Below, piece after piece: positions 26,530 through 36,100 of a stretch of DNA of 64,000 bases (its first letter is position 1; each line of letters opens with the position of its first letter). The translations under genes and the position numbers were made by a program. The stretch is from an uncultured Actinomyces sp. GTDB lineage: Bacteria > Actinomycetota > Actinomycetes > Actinomycetales > Actinomycetaceae. Below the pieces are notes generated by a model that worked only from the letters and a program-made list of their open reading frames with translations, was not told the origin of the DNA and made no database searches. The stretch covers positions 1-64,000 of the forward strand of contig URAS01000013.1 in NCBI GenBank assembly GCA_900545825.1, written 5' to 3'.

Positions 26530-27212
26530 TTACTGTGGCTGCCCAAGCCCAATGGCTCGATAACACGGTCATTACCCACGACTTTTGGCCGGCCGTGGGC
26601 GAGACCTTGGCGATGTCGCTGGTCTCGACGTTCTTCTCCGTCGTGTTCGGCACGCTGATTGGCCTGCTGCTGGTCGGCACCGCGCCGCGCGGCCTGTTCC
26701 CTAATCGCGTGGTCAACCAGATCATCGGCGTCATCGTCAATATTGGCCGCTCGATCCCGTTCGTCATCTTGATGATCGCGTTGATCCCGTTCACGCGGCT
26801 CGTCGCCGGCACCACCCTGGGGTGGCGGGCCACGGTAATTCCGCTGACGGTCGCGGCGATCCCGTTCTTCGCCCGCCTGGTCGAGACGAACATTTTGAGC
26901 GTCGACCAGGGCAAAGTCGAGGCCGCGAAAATGATGGGCGCGACCCGCCGCCAGATCATGTTCGGCGTCCTCGTCCGCGAGGCGATGCCCGCCCTTATCC
27001 AGTCGACCGCCGTCCTCCTCATCTCGGTGATCGGGTATTCCGCGATGGCGGGCGTCCTCGGCGCCGGCGGCCTGGGCGCGTTGGCGCTCAACTACGGCTA
27101 CACCCAGTTCATGACGGACGTCATGATCGTCACGGTCGTCGGCATCATCATCATTGTTGAAATCGTCCAGGTGATCGGCGATATGGTCAGCCGAATGGTT
27201 GACCACCGCTAA
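26526..27212 (+). CDS. metI: Methionine ABC transporter, permease
   Basis: Inner-membrane permease (228 aa) of the MetNIQ importer with about five helices. The coupling-loop region reads VEAAKMMGATRRQIMFGVLVREAMPALIQS, containing the EAA motif that docks on MetN. GTG start overlapping the metN stop. metQ follows after 49 nt. Confidence 0.96.
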   Translation: MITVAAQAQWLDNTVITHDFWPAVGETLAMSLVSTFFSVVFGTLIGLLLVGTAPRGLFPNRVVNQIIGVIVNIGRSIPFVILMIALIPFTRLVAGTTLGWRATVIPLTVAAIPFFARLVETNILSVDQGKVEAAKMMGATRRQIMFGVLVREAMPALIQSTAVLLISVIGYSAMAGVLGAGGLGALALNYGYTQFMTDVMIVTVVGIIIIVEIVQVIGDMVSRMVDHR

Positions 27213-27261
27213 CACCGCTGCTGTCCCCTCAATCGATACGTAGGTAAGTGAGGCTCTTTCT

Positions 27262-28128
27262 ATGACCATCAAGCGCACATTCGCCAAGGTTGCGGCCGTC
27301 GCGGCCGTCGCCGTCCTCGGGCTGACGGGGTGCTCGTCTTCGTCGTCCTCGTCCGATTCCTCGTCCTCGTCGTCGGATTCTGCGGCGTCGGGGCAGACTG
27401 TCACGCTGACCGTGGGCGCGTCGCCGACGCCGCACGCGAAGATCCTCAAGTACATCGCCGATAACCTGGCGGCAAGAGAGGGCCTTAAGCTCGACGTTCG
27501 CGAATACCAGGACTACATCCAGCCGAACGAGGCCCTGAACTCGGGCGACCTCGACGCCAACTACTTCCAGACGGTTCCCTACCTCGAGGATCAGTCGAAG
27601 AAGCAGGGCTACAAGTTCGACCACGGCGAGGGCATCCACCTCGAGCCGCTGGGGATTTACTCGGACAAGATCAAGGACATCAAGGACGTCAAGGACGGCG
27701 CCCTCGTCGGCATCATTAACGACCCGACGAACCAGACGCGCGCCCTCAACCTGCTGTCCAGCGTCGACCTGCTCAAGCTGCCGAAGGACAAGGACCTCAA
27801 CGTGTCGCAGGTCGAGTCGTCCGCGGAATACAACCCGCACCACCTGAAGTTCCAGCAGGTCGACGGCCCCCAGCTGGTCCGTTCGCTGGCCGACGTCGAC
27901 ATTGCCGTCATCAACGGCAACTTCGCCCAGTCCGGCGGCAAGTCCCCGAAGGACGCCGTCGTCCTCGAGTCGACCGAGAACAACCCGGCCGTCAACATCC
28001 TCGTGTGGAAGAAGGGCTCGGACAAGACCGAGGCCATCAAGAAGCTCGACAAGCTCCTCCACTCGCCCGAGGTCAAGAGCTACATCGAGAAGACGTGGCC
28101 CGACAAGTCAGTACTGCCCGCGTTCTAG
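27262..28128 (+). CDS. metQ: Methionine-binding lipoprotein
   Basis: Substrate-binding lipoprotein (288 aa) of the MetNIQ importer. A lipoprotein signal peptide ends with lipobox LTGC, the lipidated Cys being residue 24. A serine/aspartate-rich linker of about 20 residues follows. The NlpA/MetQ domain includes VTLTVGASPTPHAKILKYI, YIQPNEALNSGDLDANYFQT and IINDPTNQTRALNLLSS. It ends 7 nt before the convergent tadA gene. Confidence 0.96.
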   Translation: MTIKRTFAKVAAVAAVAVLGLTGCSSSSSSSDSSSSSSDSAASGQTVTLTVGASPTPHAKILKYIADNLAAREGLKLDVREYQDYIQPNEALNSGDLDANYFQTVPYLEDQSKKQGYKFDHGEGIHLEPLGIYSDKIKDIKDVKDGALVGIINDPTNQTRALNLLSSVDLLKLPKDKDLNVSQVESSAEYNPHHLKFQQVDGPQLVRSLADVDIAVINGNFAQSGGKSPKDAVVLESTENNPAVNILVWKKGSDKTEAIKKLDKLLHSPEVKSYIEKTWPDKSVLPAF

Positions 28129-28135
28129 CCGCCAG

Positions 28136-28642
28136 CTAGATCTCGAACGGTTCGCCCGCCCGCCTTTTGCGCGTGAAAAACTCGCGCAACTGGCGGGCGG
28201 CGTCGTCTTCTCTGACCCCGCCGATGACCTCGACGGTGTGGTTGAGGCGGGGGTCGCGGACTGTGTCGCGGGTTGATCCGCAGGCGCCGGCCTTGGGGTC
28301 CCACGCGCCGAAGACGATGCGGGGGATGCGGGCGGCGAGGATCGCGCCGGCGCACATGAGGCACGGCTCCAACGTGACGATCAGGGTGGTGTCGAGCAGC
28401 CGCCATTCACCGACTGCGAGGGCGGCCTGCCGGATGGCGACGACCTCGGCATGCGCGGTGGGATCGGGGTGCGCGGGGTCTTCACGGCAGTTCCACCCGA
28501 TTCCCAGCGGCGTGATTTCCTCCGGCGGCAGCGTGAGGTCGGCGTTCGCCACGACGAGGGCGCCGACGGGCACGTCGCCCGCGTCCTCGGCGCGTTGGGC
28601 GAGCTGGAGGGCACGGGTCATGAGGTCGGGCCAGGGTTCCAC
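28136..28642 (-). CDS. tadA: tRNA-specific adenosine deaminase
   Basis: Deaminates A34 of tRNA-Arg(ACG) to inosine; the tRNA-Arg(ACG) gene itself lies at 19265. The protein is 168 aa with the zinc site His64-Ala-Glu66 (TAHAEVVAIRQAA) and Cys94 and Cys97 (LEPCLMCAG). GTG start with TACCCT 6 nt upstream (28649-28654 on the plus strand), probably leaderless. It is divergent from upp with only 57 nt between starts, so the two leaderless promoters are nearly back to back. Confidence 0.93.
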   Translation of the reverse strand: MEPWPDLMTRALQLAQRAEDAGDVPVGALVVANADLTLPPEEITPLGIGWNCREDPAHPDPTAHAEVVAIRQAALAVGEWRLLDTTLIVTLEPCLMCAGAILAARIPRIVFGAWDPKAGACGSTRDTVRDPRLNHTVEVIGGVREDDAARQLREFFTRKRRAGEPFEI

Positions 28643-28699
28643 ACCGATAGGGTAGCGGCAGCGGCCCCGGCCCGGCTGTCAACCGGGTAGGTTAAGGGT

Positions 28700-29341
28700 A
28701 TGCGCTTTACCGTTATCGACCACCCGCTGGTGGAACACAAACTGACCGTCTTGCGTGACCGCGAGACGTCCTCGCACACGTTTAGGCTGCTCGTCGACGA
28801 GCTGGTGACCCTGCTGGCGTACGAGGCGACGCGCGACATCCGCGTCGAAGCCCAGGCGATCAACACGCCGGTCGCGCCGACCATCGGCAAGAAGCTGACG
28901 TCGCCGCGTCCGATCGTTATCCCGATTCTCCGCGCCGGCCTGGGGATGCTCGACGGCATGACCCGGCTGCTGCCGACCGCCGAGGTCGGTTTCCTGGGCA
29001 TGCGGCGTGACGACGAGACGCTGGCGATCGAGACCTACGCCAACCGTCTGCCGCAGGACCTGACGGACCGCCAGGTCTTCCTTGTCGACCCCATGCTGGC
29101 GACCGGGTCCACGCTGGTTGCGGCCATTAATTACGTCCTCGAGCGCGGCGCCCACGATGTTACCTGCGTGTCCCTGGTGACGGCGCCGGAGGGCCTCGAG
29201 CACGTCAAGCAGGCCGTCGGCGACCGTGCGGACGTCCAGATCGTCACGGCGGCGTTGGACGAGGGCCTCAATGAGCACTCGTACATCGTCCCCGGCCTGG
29301 GCGACGCGGGCGATCGCCTGTACGGCATCGTCGACGCCTAG
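28700..29341 (+). CDS. upp: Uracil phosphoribosyltransferase
   Basis: Pyrimidine salvage: uracil plus PRPP to UMP. The protein is 213 aa, a normal length. PRPP-binding motif [14 protein letters not shown], the [12 protein letters not shown] block, and the C-terminal uracil site [14 protein letters not shown] are all present. The ATG has TAGGTT 6 nt upstream (28688-28693), so it is probably leaderless. Confidence 0.97.
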   Translation: MRFTVIDHPLVEHKLTVLRDRETSSHTFRLLVDELVTLLAYEATRDIRVEAQAINTPVAPTIGKKLTSPRPIVIPILRAGLGMLDGMTRLLPTAEVGFLGMRRDDETLAIETYANRLPQDLTDRQVFLVDPMLATGSTLVAAINYVLERGAHDVTCVSLVTAPEGLEHVKQAVGDRADVQIVTAALDEGLNEHSYIVPGLGDAGDRLYGIVDA

Positions 29342-29477
29342 AGTCTGGGCGAGGGCGGCGGCCCGGTTTCGCGGCCGGGTTGCCGCGCCTGCGCCCTGTG
29401 GTGTAACTCGCAGAGTGTCGGTTTGCTTTCACGGCCAATCCGTCGTTAAAGTGGTGTGCCGTACCGCGAGGTACTTT

Positions 29478-29565
29478 GGTAGCGTGTCCGAGCGGCCGAA
29501 GGTGCAGCACTCGAAATGCTGTGTGGGGCAACCCACCCTGGGTTCGAATCCCAGCGCTACCGCCA
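29478..29565 (+). tRNA. tRNA-Ser (anticodon CGA)
   Basis: Acceptor stem GGTAGCG/CGCTACC, anticodon stem GCAGCA/TGCTGT around loop CTCGAAA with anticodon CGA, long variable arm (GTGGGGCAACCCAC), T arm GGGTTCGAATCCC. CCA is encoded at 29563-29565. Confidence 0.96.
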
Positions 29566-29570
29566 TGAAG

Positions 29571-29600
29571 TCCCGGAATCTCAAGGATTCCGGGATTTTT
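29571..29600 (+). terminator. Rho-independent terminator after tRNA-Ser(CGA)
   Basis: Perfect 10-bp stem TCCCGGAATC (29571-29580) and GATTCCGGGA (29586-29595), 5-nt loop, then TTTTT. Confidence 0.93.
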
Positions 29601-30145
29601 GTTTGCCCGGGGGCGGTGTCGGGGGCGCGCACATCGTTTGGCGCAGTCCGCTAGGTAGGGTGGGGCGCGCCCCGACCGAAAGGACTGTGTAAGCAACAGA
29701 TAGAGGCGCGCCCGATGTCACGCTAGCAACGCTGTCTGGCTGGGGCAAGGTGTGGTTCGCCGCGCGATCTCGGTGCACAGCTCTGCTCTCAGCGCGGTGA
29801 ATCGATCGCGCCCACATGAAGACCCCCTGTCCGGTGCGTGGGACACGTGCCACGGTGCCCGCTGTTCGTTTTGTCACACGGGTGGCGGGTTGGCGCGCAG
29901 GACGCCCTCGCGTTGCGCACGCCGGGAAATGGAGAATCTCTGCGAAACCGGGGAAAACGATCCGCCGAGGGCGCCAAAGGGCGGGCTCATGCGAGGTGCC
30001 GTAGTCCTTCATTAGGTCGAGCTTGAGGGCCGAAAAGCCCTCCCCTCTGATGTCAGATTCCGTTAGGCTTTTGGTGGCCTGTCTGGCATAGCTGACAGAC
30101 TTGCCGCCCTTATTTCTCACATCGGTTCCATCAGACGGAGAAGTC
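29601..30145. other. Non-coding stretch before the giant glycosidase gene
   Basis: No convincing gene on either strand. It contains a GGGGCGCGCCCC palindrome (about 29661-29672) with a second GGCGCGCCC about 40 nt later, and G+C-rich sequence near 29880-29990. The last 100 nt are more AT-rich and probably hold the promoter of the glycosidase gene, but I cannot place -35 and -10 boxes with confidence. Confidence 0.5.
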
Positions 30146-33100
30146 ATGACCCGGAAATGCTCGGCACTGTTTGCGCTGATCAGCGCAATCGCCCTCGTCA
30201 TTACCGGCCTGTGTCACGCAGCCCCACAGGCCCAGGCGGCGCCCAGCGCCGACACCGATAGCGGCAAGAACGTCGCCCTCGCTGCGAACGGCGCGAAAGT
30301 CACCGCCTCGGGCGTTGAATCGGGCACGAACACGACGCCTGACGCGGTGATCGATGGCAACCCCGACACGCGGTGGTCGTCGGATTACAACGACAACGCG
30401 TGGCTGCGGGTTGAGCTCAAGGACGCGACCCAGATCGACCACGTGAAGATCCGCTGGGAGGCGGCCTGCGCCCCGAGCTACAAGATCCAGGTGTCGAACG
30501 ACGATAAGGATTGGAAGGATGCCACGGACGTGAGGGCGCTCGCGGAGTGTGGGCAGACCGAGACGATTAAGCTCAACAGCTCCGTCGCAAACCAGAAGTG
30601 GAAGTACGTCAAGCTGCAGGCCCTGGAGCGTAAGCCGATTAATGGCGTCAAGTATGGCGTCTCGCTGTTTGAGTTCGAGGTGTGGGACGGCGCCGAGCCG
30701 ACGCCCGCGAAGGTCCCGAACCTGGTGCCGCTGCCGAAGTCGGTCAAGGATCAGTCGAAGGACGGCACGGTCGTCTTCTCGCTGACCTCCGAGTCGAAGA
30801 TCGTCGCCACCGGCGACGCGACGGCTCCGGCGAATATCCTGGCCGCCGAGCTGCGGGCGGCGACGGGCTATGACCTGCCGGTCGTCGATAAGGCCTCGGG
30901 CGCCAACAACATCACCTTTACGAAGGGTGCGGTCACCGGCGAGGCGGGCGCCGAGGCCTACATGCTGAAGACGGCCGCCGACGGCGCGACGCTGACGGCC
31001 AACTCGGCGCACGGCTTCTTTAACGCGACGCGGACGCTGCTTCAGCTGCTGCCCATCCAGGCGTCCTCGAAGATCCAGGTCGCGGGCCCGTGGGATGCCC
31101 CGGCCACCGAAATCCTCGACTCCCCGCGTTACGAGTACCGTTCGGTGATGATCGACCCGGCGCGGTCGTTCCTCACGGTTGCCGAGGTCAAGTCGATCAT
31201 CGACCAGATCTCGAACCTCAAGATGTCGTACCTGCACATTCACCTGGCCGACGACCAGGGGTGGCGCATCCAGATCACCAACGACGGCCGCGTCGACGGT
31301 GACGACATCGACTACAACCTCCTGACCGAGGTGTCCGGCAAGACGGCGATGAACGTCCACGAGAGGCAGGGCTCCCACCAGGTCGGCTACAGCGGGTTCT
31401 ACACGCAGGCCGACTACAAGGACATCGTTAAGTACGCGAAGAGCCGCTACGTGACGGTCGTGCCCGAGATCGACGTTCCCGGTCACGTGAACGCCGCCCT
31501 CCACGCGATTCCCCAGCTCAACACGGCCGGGTCGTCGCACAACGGTGGCGGCAAGACGACGGCCCCGGCGAATGGGACGGGCAACGTCGGCTACTCGTAC
31601 CTCGACCCGGATTCGCAGGCCACCTGGCACTTCATCGGGCACGTGTTCAAGCAGCTGTCCGAGATGACGCCGGGCGCGCGGGTTCACATCGGCGGCGACG
31701 AGCCCCACTCGTTCACTGGCAGGTACGGTGAGGCCAAGTACAACGAGGTCCTCACGAAGGTCCTCAAGATCGTCCGCGACGACTGCAAGAAGACCCCGGT
31801 CGGCTGGAACGAGATCGCGGCGACCGAGCTGAAGGAGAATGACGGCATCCAGTACTGGGCCGGCGGCACGGACAAGCTGGTCTCGGCGGCAAAGAACAAG
31901 CACGCGAAGATCGTCATGTCGCGCGGTTCCAGCGCCTACCTCGACCAGAAATACAACTCGAAGACCCCGCTGGGCCTCACGTGGGCGGGTTGCGGTACTG
32001 GCGGCTGCTCGGTGCAGAACTACTACAACTGGAACCCGACGACCGACGTGGTCTCTGGCCTGTCCGAGAGCGACGTTCTCGGCCCCGAGATGGCGCTGTG
32101 GAGCGAGACGATCCGTGGTGGCTCCGAGGCCGAGTTCATGATCTGGCCGCGTATGGCGGCCGGCGCCGAGATCGGCTGGACGCCGCAGAATGCCCGCAGC
32201 TTCGAGGGCTTCTCCAAGCGTCTGGCCAGCGTCGGCGACCGCTGGACGCTGCAGGGCCAGAACTTCTACGACACCGATCAGGTGAACTGGGATTACGCCC
32301 TCGCCGCGCCGGTGAAGACCACGGGCGCGACCGGCAAGGATGTCGCCTACCCGTTGGGCCGCCTGGTCGCGCCGGGCACCGTCCTCAACGACACGTCCAG
32401 CGTGTCGCCGGACACGAAGGACGACGCGGACGGCGTGTCGAAGTCGCAGATCCCCGCGAACACCAAGGTCATGGTGAACTGGGGCGACGGGACGCCGGCA
32501 ACCGAGGCGACGATCCAGACGGATCGCGAGCGCTCGGCCTACAACGCCCCGCACCCCTACTACCTGACGGCAAACCACAAGTACGCGACCGACGGCGACC
32601 ACACGGTGACGCTCACCGCGGGTGAGCGCACGGCCACGACGGTCATCCACACCGAGGGCGGCGCCGCGGATCCCGCGGTCTTCACCCCGTGGAACCCGGA
32701 CGCGACGGCGCCCTCGGCGAAGGTCAACCCGACGGAGTTCTCGATCAAGGACCGCATCGAGGTGCAGGCCTCGGGCTTCAAGCCGTACAGCCTCATCACC
32801 ATGAAGGTCGGCGACGTCGAGCTGGGCCAGCTGCGCGCCGACTCGCAGGGTAACGTCGCGCCGCAGTGGGTGTTCGTCGATCCCGAGGTCCTGCCTGGGC
32901 CCCAGAAGATGACGTTCACCAGCGGCACGCGCGTCGCCACGGTCGACGTCGTCGTCAAGAACGGCAAGATCGTGTTGAAGAACCCGCTGAAGCACGATCA
33001 GCTGAGCGTCGTCGACGTCGACTCTCAGGAGACGGTCGGCGAGAAAGCCCCCGCGACCAACGCCATCGACGGTGACAAGACCACGTTCTGGCACACGCAG

Positions 33101-36100
33101 TGGCAGGGCACTCAGAAGCCGTTCCCGCACTACATCACGCTGGCGCTGCCTGCCGACCAGACGTGCACGGTGACGGGCTTCGAGTACACGCCGCGTCAGG
33201 ACAATTCGAACACCCGGGCCAAGGACTACAGCATCCAGGTGTCGAACGACAACGAGAACTGGACGACTGTCCACGAGGGCAGCCTTGAGGAGGGCGCCGC
33301 GACGCAGGCGGTGAACTTCGACCAGGAGCACCAGCTGCAGGCCAAGTACGTCAAGATGGTCCAGAAGAACTCGCAGAACGGCGATAACTTCGGCGGCGCC
33401 GCGGAAATCCGTGTCGGCGCGATCTGCAAGACCGCGGACGAGCCGTCGACCGGCGGCGATGACGACGACGCCCAGTGCGACGCACAGAAGACCGCGACGA
33501 CCTCGTACCCGACCAGCACGGTCGTGTTCCCGGGCAACGACAAGAAGTCGCACAAGGTGACGTACGACAAGAACTCGTTCATGGTCGACGGCAAGCGCCT
33601 GACGGTTTGGTCGGGCGAGCTGCACTACTGGCGTCTGCCCGACCCGAACGGGTGGCGCGACGTCCTCCAGAAGATGCGAGCGGATGGCTTTAACGCCGTG
33701 TCGCTGTACTTCGACTGGGGCGTCCACCAGGCCGAGAAAGACGGGAAGTTCGAGTTTACGAAGGACACGTACCGCGACCTCGACCAGCTGCTGACGATCG
33801 CGCAGCAGGAGGGCCTGTACGTCATCGCGCGTCCCGGGCCGTACGTCAACGCCGAAACCTCGATGGGTGGCCTGCCGGCCTACATGACGAACGAGGCGGC
33901 GAACCTGCGCTCGACCAACCCCGAGGTGCTCAAGGCGTCGAAGGCGTGGCTGCACGCATTCAACGAGGTCGCCGCGAAGCACCAGGTGACCGACGGCGGC
34001 GGCTCGATTCTGCTGTACCAGGTGGAAAACGAGATGCCCAACTCGGACGACGCGCACCAGGCCTTCATGAAGGCGCTGGTCAAGCAGGTCAAGGACGACG
34101 GCATTACCGTGCCGCTGTTCCACAACGACTGGGGCCTCAACGGCATCTTTAAGGACGCCAAGGGCGCCGGCCTGGACCTCTACGCCTACGACAAGTACCC
34201 GATGGGCTTCAACTGCGCGGCGGGTCGCGGCCAGGTGCCGGATACCGAGAACACGTTCCGCGGGATCGCCCCGAACACGCCGCACTTCATCGCCGAGTCG
34301 CAGGGTGGTGCGTTCACGCCGTGGGGCGCGAACTTCCAGCCGGCGAAGTGCCGCGAGTACACGGACGCCAACTTCATTCGACAGTGGGGCGCCGCGACCA
34401 TCGGCAACGGTGTGACCGCGCACAACTACTACATGGAGTACGGCGGCACGAACTGGGGCTGGACGGGTGCGCCCGCGTCGGGCTTCACGTCGTACGACTA
34501 CGGTGCTCCGCTGACCGAGGACCGGACGATCACCCCGAAGTTCGGGGTCCAGAAGGAGCTCGGCTACTTCTTCGCGGGCGTCCCGGCGTTCGCCAGCATG
34601 AACCCGATCGCCGCGCCGACGCCGAAGGTCGAGAGCGGGGCGTCGCTCAACGTCAAGGCGCGTTTGGCGGGTGACACCGAGGGGTCGGCGACCGGCAACG
34701 GCACGCGCGTCCTCGCGATCCGTCACTCGGATTCGAACGACACGTCGACGACGAAGTTCACGCTGCCGCTCGCCCTCGGCAAGTCGGGCACGCTGCAGAC
34801 CAAGGAGTTCAGCACCGACGACACCGATTCGGCGATCACGTACAACGGTTCGTGGAAGGCCGTCAATGACCAGACCGCGTGGAAGAGCACGCTGCACCGC
34901 TCGACGACCTCGGGCGACAAGGCGACGTTCACGTTCGACGGCACCGAGGTGTCGCTGATCGTCGGCACGGGCACGAAGAACGGGACGTTCACCGTGTCGC
35001 TGGACAACGGGACGCCAGAGACGATCACGAAGGGCATGGTCGACACCGACCAGAACAAGCCGTCGCAGGTCGTCGCGTACAAGAAGACCGGCCTCGCCAA
35101 GGGCAAGCACACGCTGGTCGTGACGAACACGGGGACCGACGGCAAGACGACGCTCGACATCGACGCGTTCGATGCGGTTGACGGTGCCGACTCGGGGGCG
35201 AAGGTCGTCAACGACAACGACCGGAGCTTCTTCACGTACTCGAACGCGTGGACACACGACACCAACTGGTGGGCCGCAGGCGACATCGAAAAGGACGAGA
35301 CCTCGACCGACAAGAAGGGCGAGACCGCCGAGTTCACCTTCACCGGTGTGGGCTTCGACCTCATCGGCCCCTTCTCCGAGAACCACGGTTCCGCCACGGT
35401 CACGGTCGACGGCAAGGACGTCGGCAAGACCAAGGAAGAGGTGACGAGCAGCGCGCAAGCACAGAAGGTTCTCTTCAGCTGGCGTGACGAGTCGGGCCAG
35501 GCCAAGAAGCACACGGTGAAGATCACCGTTGACGGTGAGGCTTTCTCCGGCTCCAAGGGCACGTTCGTCGCGATCGACGCCGTGCGGTACTACCCGACGG
35601 CCGACGCGTTGCCGTCCGATGGGTCGCCGAAGCCGGGCGAGATTGGGTGGAAGCAGATCCCGCAGCAGGAGGGCACCTCGCTCACCCTGCACGGCCGCGA
35701 CGCCCTCCTCATCACCGCGGACACGGTGATCGACGGCAAGCAGCTGTACTACACGACCTCGCAGATCTTCGGCCAGCCGCTGCCGGTCAACGGTCACACC
35801 ACCCAGTATCTCGTCGGCTACGCCGGCGACGCGGGCGAGACCGTGTTCCACTTCGAGAAGGAACCGCAGGTCACGCTGCCTGAGGGTGCGACGAAGGTGT
35901 GGGATGAAAAGACCGGCCAGCTGCGCCTGAACTACACGCACAAGGCGACGCCGCAGGAGATCACGATTACCGAGGGCGGCAAGGCGCTGACCCTGCGGAT
36001 CATCACCCGCGATCTTGCCCAGACCACGTGGATCATCCAGGGGGCCAACGGCTCGCAGCAGACCCAGGTCGCGGTCGAGGGCGTCGAGCTGGCGCGCACG